Shown here: piece after piece, positions 45,936-54,982 of the stretch | Layout of the letters: every line of letters starts with the position of its first letter | How positions within the stretch are numbered: the first letter of the stretch is position 1 | Notes under the pieces: generated by a model | Databases searched by the model: none | What the model saw: the letters and a program-made list of their open reading frames with translations, nothing else | Told to the model about the DNA's origin: nothing | From: Pseudomonas oryzihabitans | GTDB taxonomy: Bacteria > Pseudomonadota > Gammaproteobacteria > Pseudomonadales > Pseudomonadaceae | DNA: 64,000 nt | Direction: 5' to 3' | Assembly: GCF_014522265.1 (NCBI RefSeq) | Contig: NZ_CP017024.1 | Coordinates: 3,854,501 to 3,918,500 of the forward strand | Translations under genes and position numbers: made by a program

Positions 45936-47225
45936 TCAGGCACCGGCCTGGGCGAGGGCTTGGCCGAACATGTGCAAGGCTTCGGCCAGTTGTGCCTCGG
46001 TGGTCACCAGCGGTGCCAGGAAGCGGATGACGTTGCGTTCGACACCGCACTTGATCACCAGCAGGCCCGCCTGGCGGGCGCCGTCGATGACCTGCTGGGC
46101 GAGGGCGGCGTCCGGGCTTTGGCCATCGGCGCCGACCATTTCCACCGCCAGCATGAAGCCGCGGCCGCGCACCTCGCCGATGCGTGGATGCCGCCGCTGC
46201 AGCTCGAGCAGACCGTTGCGCAGCTGCTCGCCGAGGGCGACGCCACGGGCGACCAGATCTTCTTCCGCGAACACGTCCAGCACCGCCAGGGCCGCGGCGC
46301 AGGCCAGGGCGTTGCCGCCGTAGGTACCGCCGAGGCCGCCGGGCAGGGGCGCATCCATGATGGCGGCGCGACCGACCACCCCGGAGAGCGGCAGGCCACC
46401 GGCCAGGCTCTTGGCCACCGTCACCAGGTCGGGCTGGACGCCGGTCTGCTGGAAGGCGAAGAGGCTGCCGGTCCGGCCGAAACCGGTCTGGATCTCGTCG
46501 GCGATCAGCACGATGCCGTGCTGGTCGCAGAGGGCGCGTAGCGCCTGGAGGAATTCCACCGGCGCCGGGCGGAAGCCGCCGTCGCCCTGCACCGGTTCGA
46601 TCAGGAGGGCAGCCACCTGGTCGGGCGCGATCTGGGTGGCGAAGACTTCGCGCAAGCCGGCCAGGGCCTGCTGGCTATCCACCCCGCGGAAGGCATCGGG
46701 GTAGGGCGCGTGGTAGATGTCGCCGGGGAAGGGGCCGAAGTTCTGCTTGTAGGGCTGGGCGAAGCCGGTGAGGGTCACGCCGAGCAGGGTGCGGCCATGG
46801 AAGCCGCCGCGAAAGGCGATCACCCCGGGGCGCCGGGTGTGGGCGCGGGCGATCTTGATGGCGTTCTCCACGGCTTCGGCGCCGGAGGTCAGCAGCAGCG
46901 TCTTGTAGGCTTCGCCGTCGCCGATGAGGGTATTGAGCCGGCTGGCCAGCTCCAGGTAGGGCTCGTAGGCCATCACCTGGAAGCTGGCATGGGAGATCTC
47001 TCCGACCTGGCGGCGTACGGCCTCCACCACCCGTGGATGGTTGTGACCGACGTTGAGCACGCCGATGCCGCCGACGAAATCGAGGTAGCGACGCCCGTCC
47101 ACGTCCCAGACTTCGCTGCCCTGGGCGCGGGCCACCACGACGGGATGGGCGGTGATGATGCCGCGGGGCACGCCTTGTTCGCGAAGACCCAGCAGGCGGT
47201 CGGTGGCTTTGGCAGCGGAATTCAT
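45936..47225 (-). CDS. gabT: class III aminotransferase (GabT-like)
   Basis: A 429-residue PLP enzyme with DEIQTGFGRTG (PLP Asp) and the Schiff-base Lys in VTVAKSLAGGLP. The family transfers the terminal amino group of 4-aminobutyrate (or other omega-amino acids) to 2-oxoglutarate. The ATG at 47225 is chosen; the open frame upstream runs into repeat DNA. It lies downstream of a gabD-type dehydrogenase with element R2 between them. The specificity could be for another omega-amino acid. Confidence 0.83.
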   Translation of the reverse strand: MNSAAKATDRLLGLREQGVPRGIITAHPVVVARAQGSEVWDVDGRRYLDFVGGIGVLNVGHNHPRVVEAVRRQVGEISHASFQVMAYEPYLELASRLNTLIGDGEAYKTLLLTSGAEAVENAIKIARAHTRRPGVIAFRGGFHGRTLLGVTLTGFAQPYKQNFGPFPGDIYHAPYPDAFRGVDSQQALAGLREVFATQIAPDQVAALLIEPVQGDGGFRPAPVEFLQALRALCDQHGIVLIADEIQTGFGRTGSLFAFQQTGVQPDLVTVAKSLAGGLPLSGVVGRAAIMDAPLPGGLGGTYGGNALACAAALAVLDVFAEEDLVARGVALGEQLRNGLLELQRRHPRIGEVRGRGFMLAVEMVGADGQSPDAALAQQVIDGARQAGLLVIKCGVERNVIRFLAPLVTTEAQLAEALHMFGQALAQAGA

Positions 47226-47371
47226 GCAGCGATACTCCAGGCAGGGGCGAGAGTTCCAGCCTACGCAGGCCGCAGGGTCGGTAACGCTGAAGTTGCCAGC
47301 CCCGGCATCGTGATCGGCTGTTTTGCTTGGGGGCGGCGGCATTTTCGGTTGCCTGCCGCCAAAAGCGTTCA

Positions 47372-47530
47372 TAGGCTTTTCTGAAAAGTTGCCGAGGGAA
47401 GGTCAGGCAAGGCGAAAATCAGTGAGGAAGCGGAGTTTACGAGTGGTAAATGAGCATCCCGATCGGACTGGCGACCCAGCTGATTTTCAACGCAGCATGG
47501 CCGAGCGCAGGCAGTTTTCAGATAAGCCTA
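47372..47530. repeat. palindromic element, copy R2 (159 bp)
   Basis: End arms TAGGCTTTTCTGAAAA and TTTTCAGATAAGCCTA form a 16-bp inverted repeat with one mismatch. The inside matches R1 (30541-30696) in order: GGTCAGGCAAGGC, GAGGAAGCGGA, GGTAAATGAGCAT, GCAGCATGGCCGAGCGCAGG. The right end provides the TAG stop of the aldehyde dehydrogenase on the minus strand. The 302-bp gap between the two genes (47226-47527) otherwise contains no gene and may hold a promoter for gabT. Confidence 0.82.
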
Positions 47531-48991
47531 GGCGAGGCCGCCGAGGTGCCAGGCCTTGACCTCCAGGTACTCGTCCAGCCCCAGGTGCGAGCCCTCGCGG
47601 CCCAGGCCGGATTGCTTCACGCCGCCAAAGGGGGCGACCTCCATCGACAGGGTGCCGGTGTTGAGCGCCACCATGCCGAATTCCAGCTGTTCGCCGACGC
47701 GCCAGGCGCGGCGCAGGTCCTGGGTGTAGTAGTAGGCACCCAGGCCGTAGGGCGTGGCATTGGCCAGCGCCAGGGCCTCGGCTTCGTCGCGGAAGCGGAA
47801 CAGCGGTGCCACCGGGCCGAAGGTCTCCTCGCGGGCCAGCAGCATGTCCGCCGTGGCGCCGGTCAGGACCGTGGGCGCGACGAACTGGTCGCGGCCGCCG
47901 GGCGGTCCGCCGAACAGTGCCTTGGCGCCCTGGGTCAGGGCGTCGTCGACATGGCGCGCCACCTTGTCCACCGCCAGGCGATTGATCAGCGGCCCGAGGG
48001 TCACGCCGGCCTCCAGGCCGTTGCCCACCTTGAATTTGGCCACCTCGGCGACCAGCCGCTCGGCGAAGCGGTCGTGGATGCCGTCCTGCACCAGGATGCG
48101 GTTGGCGCAGACGCAGGTCTGGCCGGCGTTGCGGAATTTGCTCTGCAGCACCCCGGCGATGGCCAGGTCCAGATCGGCGTCGTCGAAGACGATGAAGGGC
48201 GCATTGCCGCCCAGTTCCATGCTGGTGCGCTTCACCGTGGCCGCGCACTGGGCCAGCAGCAGCTGACCGATGCGCGTGGAGCCGGTAAAGGACAGCTTGC
48301 GCACCGCGGGGTTGCCGGTCAGTTCGCTGCCGATGCCGGCGGGCATCCCGGTGAGCACGTTGAATACGCCGGGCGGAAAGCCGGCGCGCTCGGCCAATTC
48401 GGCCAGCGCCAGGGCCGACAGCGGGGTGAGGTCCGAGGGCTTGATCACCACCGGGCAACCGGCGGCCAGCGCCGGCGCGGCCTTGCGGGTGATCATGGCG
48501 TTGGGGAAATTCCAGGGGGTGATGGCGGCGGCGACCCCCACCGGTTGCCGCAGCACCAGCACCCGGCGATCCCGGGCGGGGGCGGGCAGGATGTCGCCAA
48601 AGCTGCGCCGGGCTTCCTCGGCGAACCATTTGACGAAGCTGGCGCCATAGGCGATCTCGCCGCGCGCCTCGGCCAGGGGCTTGCCCTGTTCCAGGGTCAT
48701 CAGCAGGGCCAGGTCTTCCTGATGCTCCAGCATCAGCGCGTGCCAGCGCTCCAGCAGGACCGCGCGCTCGGCTGCCGGACGCTCGCGCCAGGCCGGCCAG
48801 GCCGCTTCCGCGGCGGCGATGGCGCGGGCGGTTTCCGTCGCCTCCAGTGCCGCCACCTGGGCGATGACGGCGCCGGTGGCAGGATTTTCCACGGCGAAGG
48901 TAGCGCCGTTGTCGGCGGCTATCCAGCGACCGTCGACATAGGCGGATTCCTTGAACAGGCGTGGGTCTCGCAGATCGGGGTGCAGTGGCAT
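47528..48991 (-). CDS. gabD: succinate-semialdehyde-type aldehyde dehydrogenase (GabD-like)
   Basis: A 487-residue ALDH of the GabD branch: catalytic Cys in NAGQTCVCANRILV, Glu in SMELGGNAPF, and PWNFPNAMITRKAAPALAAGCPVV. With gabT it would convert 4-aminobutyrate to succinate, or act on an analogous semialdehyde. Its stop codon coincides with the end of R2. Spacing from gabT (302 bp with the element) is unusual for an operon. Confidence 0.85.
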   Translation of the reverse strand: MPLHPDLRDPRLFKESAYVDGRWIAADNGATFAVENPATGAVIAQVAALEATETARAIAAAEAAWPAWRERPAAERAVLLERWHALMLEHQEDLALLMTLEQGKPLAEARGEIAYGASFVKWFAEEARRSFGDILPAPARDRRVLVLRQPVGVAAAITPWNFPNAMITRKAAPALAAGCPVVIKPSDLTPLSALALAELAERAGFPPGVFNVLTGMPAGIGSELTGNPAVRKLSFTGSTRIGQLLLAQCAATVKRTSMELGGNAPFIVFDDADLDLAIAGVLQSKFRNAGQTCVCANRILVQDGIHDRFAERLVAEVAKFKVGNGLEAGVTLGPLINRLAVDKVARHVDDALTQGAKALFGGPPGGRDQFVAPTVLTGATADMLLAREETFGPVAPLFRFRDEAEALALANATPYGLGAYYYTQDLRRAWRVGEQLEFGMVALNTGTLSMEVAPFGGVKQSGLGREGSHLGLDEYLEVKAWHLGGLA

Positions 48992-49135
48992 GGTGGCGCT
49001 CCCAGTGGCAGGTCAGTCCCTGAGTCTAGGGAGCGGCCACGGTGGCGAATGCCGAAATGCAGGGTGCCGGAGCGCTGCCCGCGGTGTTCCTCACCGCCTC
49101 GCCGCAGTTTCTGCGGCGGCCCTCGGGCGCTGCCT

Positions 49136-50043
49136 TTATTGCGCGTCGGTGTCCGCCTCCAGCCCCTTCACCGCCCGGTCGAGAAAGCGCGCCAGCGCCT
49201 GGAGCCGGGCGCTGCGCTGCTTTCGCGCGGGGACCAGCAGGGTGATGGGCGCACGATCGAAACGCCAGTCCGGCAGCAACCGGACCAGCGCGCCGCGGGC
49301 GATGGCGTCGGCCACGTCCCATTCGGAGCGCAGCACGATGCCCTGGCCCTGTTCCGCCCAGCGTCGGGCCACGCTGCCGTCGTTGGTCAGCAGCGCAGGT
49401 TCGATGCGCAGTGTCCGGCGCTCCTCAGCGTGGCGGAGCTGCCAGAGCGTCACGTCCTCGTCGTTCTCGCGGATGCAGATGCAACGGTGCCGCAGCAGGT
49501 CCTGCGGCTCCCGGGGCACGCCGTGCTCGGCCAGGTAGGCGGGGCTGGCGCACAGCCAGCGCTCGTTGTGCGCCAGGGGCTTGGCGATCCAGGAGCTGTC
49601 CTCGATAGCGCCGATATGGATGACCGCGTCGCTGTCGTGTCGATCGGGCCAGGGCGTCTCGCGCAGGTCCAGTTGCAGGCGCACGCCTGGATGCAGGCTG
49701 GCGAAGCGGGCCAGCAGCGGAGCGATGCGCTGGCGACCATAGCCGAAGGGTGCCGCCAGGCGCAGGGTACCCACCAATGGCTGGTCGTGGCGGGCGAACG
49801 CCTCGGGCAGGGCGTCCAGGCGTTCGAGCAGCTCGGCGCATTCCTGGGCCAGGCGTTCGCCATCGGGGTGAGGCTCAGCCGCCGAGCATCGCGATTGGCC
49901 AGGGCCACGCCGAGCCGCGCCTCCAGCCTGCGCAGCCGAGTGGAGAGGGCGGGCGGCGAGACGTTCAGGGCGCGCGCCGCCGCGCTCAAGGAATCGGAAC
50001 GGGCCAGCAGCACCATCAGGCGCAGGTCTTCGATGGCGATCAT
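49136..50043 (-). pseudogene. LysR-family regulator, frameshifted
   Basis: The N-terminal HTH (SLSAAARALNVSPPALSTRLRRLE) is read in one frame up to RRLSLTP, and the effector domain (VGTLRLAAPFGYGRQ onward) in another. One extra base in the GGGG run at 49865-49868 (CCCC on the coding strand) restores LTPDGERLAQECAE and a normal 300-residue LysR. It is divergent from the D-threonine-aldolase-like gene and its probable regulator if the frameshift is an assembly error. Confidence 0.78.
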
Positions 50044-50065
50044 TAATCTGAGCTGAAGGAATGAG

Positions 50066-50078
50066 TCAATTGAATTGA
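50066..50078. promoter_or_regulatory. candidate LysR operator in the divergent region
   Basis: TCAATTGAATTGA, containing the palindrome TCAATTGA, is the only AT-rich dyad in the 95-bp gap between the LysR gene and the divergent D-threonine-aldolase-like gene. Position suits an autoregulated LysR site. Confidence 0.35.
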
Positions 50079-50138
50079 AGCACAGGTTCAGGCTGGCTGG
50101 GTACAGTCGAGCCAACGCCCATTGGTCGAGTCCCTGCC

Positions 50139-51275
50139 ATGACCCCGTCCCTGCTCACCCTCGACACCCCCGCCGCGCTCATCGACGAGACGCGGATGAC
50201 CCGCAACATCCAGCTCATGCAAGCACGCATGGACGCCCTCGGCGTACGCCTGCGGCCCCACGTGAAGACCAGCAAGAGCGAGGCGGTGATGCGCCGGCAA
50301 CTGGACGCGGGCGCCGAGGGCGTGACCGTTTCCACGCTGCAGGAGGCCGAGGCCTGCTTCGCCCTGGGCATCACCGACGTGCTCTATGCCGTGGCCATCG
50401 CCCCGGCGCGGCTGGAGCAGGTGCGGGCGCTGCGGCGGCGGGGCTGCCGGCTCGGCATTCTCACCGACAGCCTGGCGGGGGCGCGCGCCATCGTCGAAGC
50501 CGGACAGCGCCATGCCGAAGCCTTCGACGTCTGGCTGGAGATCGACTGCGACGGTCATCGCGCCGGCCTGCAGCCGGACGATCCCAAACTGCTGCAGGTC
50601 GCCGAGGTGCTGCGGGCCGGCGGTATGACTCTCGTGGGCGTGCTCACCCACGCCGGCTCCAGCTACGAGTTGCACGAGCCCACGGCCTTGCAGGCGCTGG
50701 CCGAGCAGGAGCGCGCCCTCTGCGTGGCGGCCGCCGAGCGGCTGCGGGCCCAGGGCTTCGCCTGTCCGCAGGTGAGTATCGGCTCGACACCCACGGCGCT
50801 GTCGGCCCTGGACCTGACCGGCGTCACCGAGGTGCGTGCCGGGGTCTATGTCTTCCAGGACCTGGTGATGCTCAACGTCGGCATCTGCCGCGCCGACGAC
50901 CTGGCGCTGAGTGTCCTCACCACGGTGATCGGCCACCAGCCGGAAAAGGGCTGGGTACTGGTGGACGCCGGCTGGATGGCGCTGAGTCGCGACCGCGGTA
51001 CCCAGCGACAGCAACGCGATTTCGGTTACGGCCAGGTCTGCGACCTGGACGGGACCTGGCTCGAAGGCGCGCTCCTGTCCGGCGCCAATCAGGAGCACGG
51101 CATGATCAGCTTCGCGGGAGGGGCGCCCGCCGATCTGGAGCAGCGCTTCCCCGTGGGCAGTCGCCTCCGCGTCCTGCCCAATCACGCCTGCGCCACCGGT
51201 GGCCAGTTCGATCATTATCACGCCGTGGACGCCACCGGCGCCCTCACTGCCTGGAGCCGTCTGCATGGCCGTTGA
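50139..51275 (+). CDS. D-threonine aldolase / D-serine dehydratase-like enzyme (DSD1 family)
   Basis: A 378-residue fold-type III PLP enzyme. RPHVKTSK near 39-46 holds the PLP lysine (K43). The C-terminal PNHACATGGQFDHYHAV has the HxC metal site of eukaryotic-type D-serine dehydratase and D-threonine aldolase. It acts on D-3-hydroxy amino acids, giving glycine plus aldehyde or a 2-oxo acid plus ammonia. Overlap with a RidA gene fits, since enamine/imine intermediates would need deamination. An aldehyde dehydrogenase two genes on could oxidise the aldehyde. Confidence 0.83.
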   Translation: MTPSLLTLDTPAALIDETRMTRNIQLMQARMDALGVRLRPHVKTSKSEAVMRRQLDAGAEGVTVSTLQEAEACFALGITDVLYAVAIAPARLEQVRALRRRGCRLGILTDSLAGARAIVEAGQRHAEAFDVWLEIDCDGHRAGLQPDDPKLLQVAEVLRAGGMTLVGVLTHAGSSYELHEPTALQALAEQERALCVAAAERLRAQGFACPQVSIGSTPTALSALDLTGVTEVRAGVYVFQDLVMLNVGICRADDLALSVLTTVIGHQPEKGWVLVDAGWMALSRDRGTQRQQRDFGYGQVCDLDGTWLEGALLSGANQEHGMISFAGGAPADLEQRFPVGSRLRVLPNHACATGGQFDHYHAVDATGALTAWSRLHGR

Positions 51276-51654
51276 TCCCGAATTCATCCAGACCGCCACC
51301 GCCGCGCCACCTGGTGGGCATTACAGCCAGGCGGTGGCCTACCAGGGGCTGCTGTATGTCTCCGGGCAACTGCCGGTGCGGCCCGATGGCAGTCACAGCA
51401 TGGCGGCGAGCTTCGCCGATCAGGCGTGCATCGCCCTGGACAACCTCTGCGCCATCCTGACCGCCGCCGGGCGTGGGCCGCAGGATCTGCTCAAGGTGAC
51501 CGTCTATGTGGTGGGTGTCGAGCATTGGCCCACCTTCGACCGCCTCTATGCCGGGTACCTGGGCGACCATCGCCCGGCGCGGGCGGTGGTGCCCGTGCCG
51601 CACCTGCACCATGGTTATCTCGTCGAGATCGAGGCGCTGGCCCGCGCCTGCTGA
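51265..51654 (+). CDS. RidA/YjgF-family protein (copy 1)
   Basis: A 129-residue RidA-fold protein, normally a trimer that hydrolyses reactive enamines/imines released by PLP enzymes. AVVPVPHLHHGYLVEIEALA near the C-terminus corresponds to the active-site strand; the usual arginine of RidA (xRxxV) is seen as PARAVVPV. It overlaps the preceding PLP enzyme by 11 bp, which strongly suggests a joint function. Confidence 0.83.
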   Translation: MAVDPEFIQTATAAPPGGHYSQAVAYQGLLYVSGQLPVRPDGSHSMAASFADQACIALDNLCAILTAAGRGPQDLLKVTVYVVGVEHWPTFDRLYAGYLGDHRPARAVVPVPHLHHGYLVEIEALARAC

Positions 51655-51680
51655 TCCCGGACATCCCACCAGGAGAGCTC

Positions 51681-52529
51681 ATGAACGCCTCGACCTACAG
51701 CTATCGCCCCGCCACCGCCCGGGACCTGCCGGCCGCCCATGCGCTGTCGCAACGGCTGCGCTGGCCGCATCGGGAAGCCGATTGGGCCCTGGTCCAGCGC
51801 ACCGCTGACGGGTTCGTCGCCGAACACGAGGGGCAACTGGTGGGCATCGCCTTCGCCTGCCACCAGGGCGACTTTTCGTCCATCGGCCTGGTGATCGTCA
51901 GCGATGAGCAGCAGGGCAAGGGGATCGGCCGGCGCTTGATGCAGCTGTGCCTGGACGCCACGGCGCCGCGCACGCCCATCCTCAATGCCACCGAGGCGGG
52001 CGCCCCGCTGTACGCTAGCCTGGGTTTCGCGACCTTCGACCATATCCAGCAGCACCAGGGCTGCCTGGCCAGTGCGCCCGCCGCGCCGGTGCTCGCCGAG
52101 TCGCGCTGCCGCCGCCTGGCGCCGGCCGACTATCCGCAGGCAATCGCCCTGGCCAACGCCGCCAGCGGTCTGCAGCGTACTCGGCTGCTGGATGAGCTGC
52201 TGCCCGAGGCGTTGCAGGTGCTGGGGCTGGAGCGGGCGGGTGAATTGCAGGGGCTGGCCCTGCTCAGACACTTCGGCCGGGGCCTGGTGATAGGCCCTGT
52301 GGTAGCGCCGGATGCCGAGGCGGCCAAGGCCCTGATCGCACCGCTGTTGGAGGCGACCCAGGGTGAATTCGTGCGCATCGACATCCTCGCCGCTTGCGGC
52401 CTGGCCGACTGGCTGGTAGCCGCCGGCCTGGCCTGCGTGGATCGCGCCCCGCGCATGGCCAGAGGCACGCCGCCACGAGCGTCGGGGAGTGTCCGATCCT
52501 TCGCCCTGGTGACCCAGGCGCTGGGCTGA
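51681..52529 (+). CDS. two-domain GNAT N-acetyltransferase, paralog
   Basis: A 282-residue protein with GNAT motif A (IGLVIVSDEQQGKGIGRRLM) and a C-terminal acyltransferase-like domain (FGRGLVIGPVV). It is homologous end-to-end to the protein at 28038-28880, including the shared LSQ.L.WPHR start and the FALxTQALG end. Start after AGGAGAG. It sits between RidA and ALDH in one operon, so an N-acetylated intermediate that the M20 deacylases could reverse is conceivable (inference). Confidence 0.82.
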   Translation: MNASTYSYRPATARDLPAAHALSQRLRWPHREADWALVQRTADGFVAEHEGQLVGIAFACHQGDFSSIGLVIVSDEQQGKGIGRRLMQLCLDATAPRTPILNATEAGAPLYASLGFATFDHIQQHQGCLASAPAAPVLAESRCRRLAPADYPQAIALANAASGLQRTRLLDELLPEALQVLGLERAGELQGLALLRHFGRGLVIGPVVAPDAEAAKALIAPLLEATQGEFVRIDILAACGLADWLVAAGLACVDRAPRMARGTPPRASGSVRSFALVTQALG

Positions 52530-52558
52530 GTCGCGTTCAATCTTCAGGAGACACCGCC

Positions 52559-54013
52559 ATGCTGGACGCCACGCTGCACGACCTGCTCGATTCCCGGACC
52601 ACCAGCCACTTCTATCTCGACGGTCGCTGGGTGCCCGCCGCCGGCCCGGAACGGGTCAGGGTGATCAACCCGGCGAATGAACGTCCCCTGGCCGACGTGG
52701 CCCTGGGCAGCGCCGCCGAGGTGGATCGGGCCGTACAGGCCGCCCGCGCGGCCTTCAGCGACTGGTCCGGTCGTACCCCGGCCGCCCGGGCCCGGCTGCT
52801 GGAGCGACTCCATGGCCTGCTGACGCAGCGCAGCGAAAGCTTCGCCCAGGTCATCTCCCGGGAGATGGGCGCGCCCCTGGCCGCGGCGCGCGCCCTGCAG
52901 GTGCGCCTGGCCCTGGAACATCTGCGCGTCGCGCGCGAGGTCGCGCTCGACTACGCCTTCGAGCGCAGCGAGGGTACGCTGCGCATCCGCCGCGAGGCCA
53001 TCGGCGTCTGCGCCCTCATCACCCCCTGGAACTGGCCGCTGTACCAGATCACCGCCAAGGTCGCGCCGGCGCTGGCCGCTGGCTGCACGGTAGTGCTCAA
53101 GCCCAGCGAACTGGCGCCATTGAGCGCCTTGCTGTTCGCCCAGGCGGTCCATGACGCGGGGATACCGGCCGGGGTGTTCAACCTGATCAACGGTGACGGC
53201 CCCACCGTCGGCGCCGCGCTGGCCGAGCATCCCGAGGTCGACATGATTTCCATCACTGGCTCCAATCGCGCCGGGGTGCAGGTGGCCCGGGCCGCCGCCG
53301 CCACCGTGAAGCGAGTGACCCAGGAGCTGGGTGGCAAGTCGCCGAACCTGCTGCTACCCGACGCCGACCTCGAGATGGCCGTGGCCAAGGGCGTGCTGGC
53401 CGCCTTTCGCAACAGCGGCCAGTCCTGCAGCGCGCCGACGCGGATGCTGGTGCCCCAGATCCAGTTGGCGGAGGTGGAGCGCCTGGCGGCGGCCACCGTG
53501 GCCAGCCTCGTGGTCGGCGATCCCCTGGCGCCCGCGACGACCCATGGTCCCCTGGCCAATGGCGCCCAGTTCGCCCGGGTGCAGGAACTGATCGAGAGCG
53601 GCCTGGCGGAGGGCGCCAGGCTGGTCTGCGGCGGACCGGGGCGCCCGGAGGATCAGCCGGTAGGCTTCTATGCGCGGCCCACGGTCTTCTCGGCGGTCAC
53701 CACCGGCATGCGCATCGCCCAGGAAGAGATCTTCGGGCCGGTGCTCTGCCTGCTTCCCTACGGTTCCGTGGAGGAAGCCATCGCCATCGCCAACGACAGC
53801 CGCTATGGCCTCAGTGCCCACGTCCAGGGCCGCGATCCCGACCAGGTCGCCGCGGTGGCGGCCCGTCTTCGTGCCGGGCAGGTCCATCTCAACTATCCGG
53901 CCTGGAACCCCTGCGCACCCTTCGGCGGCTACAAGGGCTCCGGCAACGGGCGCGAATATGGCGTCCACGGCCTGGAGGAATACCTGGAGACCAAGGCGAT
54001 CCTCGGTCACTGA
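52559..54013 (+). CDS. NAD-dependent aldehyde dehydrogenase
   Basis: A 484-residue ALDH: catalytic Cys in NSGQSCSAPTRM, Glu in TQELGGKSPN, and PWNWPLYQITAKVAPALAAG. The branch resembles 3-succinoylsemialdehyde/vanillin-type ALDHs. CAGGAG precedes the ATG. It is the last gene of the D-threonine-aldolase-like operon and would remove the aldehyde product. It ends in a 7-bp convergent overlap with the next LysR gene. Confidence 0.85.
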   Translation: MLDATLHDLLDSRTTSHFYLDGRWVPAAGPERVRVINPANERPLADVALGSAAEVDRAVQAARAAFSDWSGRTPAARARLLERLHGLLTQRSESFAQVISREMGAPLAAARALQVRLALEHLRVAREVALDYAFERSEGTLRIRREAIGVCALITPWNWPLYQITAKVAPALAAGCTVVLKPSELAPLSALLFAQAVHDAGIPAGVFNLINGDGPTVGAALAEHPEVDMISITGSNRAGVQVARAAAATVKRVTQELGGKSPNLLLPDADLEMAVAKGVLAAFRNSGQSCSAPTRMLVPQIQLAEVERLAAATVASLVVGDPLAPATTHGPLANGAQFARVQELIESGLAEGARLVCGGPGRPEDQPVGFYARPTVFSAVTTGMRIAQEEIFGPVLCLLPYGSVEEAIAIANDSRYGLSAHVQGRDPDQVAAVAARLRAGQVHLNYPAWNPCAPFGGYKGSGNGREYGVHGLEEYLETKAILGH

Positions 54014-54906
54014 CGCGGGTTGAACAGCGGATTGCTCCGCAATCCCGCTACCGCCAGGTCGATGAACGCCCGGACCTTGGCCGGCGCCTGGCGCCCCTCG
54101 GGATAGATCAGATTGACCGGCAGCGGCGCTTCCTCGTGGTCTTCGAGTACCAGTTGCAGCGTGCCGTCCGCCAGGGCCTGGGCGATCTGATAGTGGGGCA
54201 CGCGGGTGAGGCCCAGACCGCTCTCGGCCGCGCTGATCGCGGCGGCATTGGTGTTGCTGTGCAGCAAAGGCTCGACCACCACCCGTTGTCCCCCGGCGAA
54301 ACGCCATTCCAGCGACGACCAGGCGCTGTGGGACACCAGGACGCGGTGATCGCGCAGCGCGGCGGGCGTCCGCGGGATGCCACGGGTCGCCAGGTAGCTG
54401 GGCGCGGCGCAGACCACCCGCCGCATGCAGCCGACCTGAATGGCGGTGAGGCCGGAGTCGGCCAACTGGCCGATGCGCAGGGCGATGTCCATGCCCTCGT
54501 CGACGATGTTCACCGGCCTGTCGACGAAGAAGGTCCGGGCGCGCACGTCCGGATAACGCCCGAGGTAGTCCAGCACCAGCGGCAATACGTGCAGTTGGCC
54601 GAGGAGCAGCGGCGCGGTGATCGCCAGGGTGCCGACCGGCTTGGCGTAGTGCCCGGCCGCGGCCAGTTCCGCCTCGGCGATCTCGCCGAGGATGCGCCGG
54701 CAATCCTGCAGATAGCGAACGCCGGCCTCGGTGGGTTTCACCGAACGGGTAGTGCGCACCAGCAAGCGGGCGCCGACCAGCGCTTCCAGGCCCGCCACCA
54801 GGCGGGTCACCGCCGGGGCGCTCAGGTGCAGATCCCGGGCCGCGCGGGCGAAACTCTCGGTCTCGGCCACCTTCACGAATACGCGCATCGCCTGCCAACG
54901 ATCCAT
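54007..54906 (-). CDS. LysR-family regulator
   Basis: A 299-residue intact LysR: HTH SFARAARDLHLSAPAVTRLVAGLE near 18-41 and an effector domain from about 90 (VGTLAITAPLLLGQLHVLPLVLDYL). It belongs to the CrgA/DsdC-like LysR subgroup. Downstream on the same strand of the flavin reductase fusion (76-bp gap), it may control that gene and the GST. Confidence 0.83.
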   Translation of the reverse strand: MDRWQAMRVFVKVAETESFARAARDLHLSAPAVTRLVAGLEALVGARLLVRTTRSVKPTEAGVRYLQDCRRILGEIAEAELAAAGHYAKPVGTLAITAPLLLGQLHVLPLVLDYLGRYPDVRARTFFVDRPVNIVDEGMDIALRIGQLADSGLTAIQVGCMRRVVCAAPSYLATRGIPRTPAALRDHRVLVSHSAWSSLEWRFAGGQRVVVEPLLHSNTNAAAISAAESGLGLTRVPHYQIAQALADGTLQLVLEDHEEAPLPVNLIYPEGRQAPAKVRAFIDLAVAGLRSNPLFNPRQ

Positions 54907-54982
54907 CTGCGGGGTCTTCCTCAGGGCGCCGGAGCGGCCCGGCAAGACGCCCATGGTAGTCGACCCGGCCAGGCAGGCCAGC

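Noticed and set aside
47450-50056. Very long open frame on the plus strand opposite the gabD and LysR genes
   Set aside because: It is antisense to a clear aldehyde dehydrogenase and regulator, with low-complexity composition typical of a GC-rich shadow frame and no domain.
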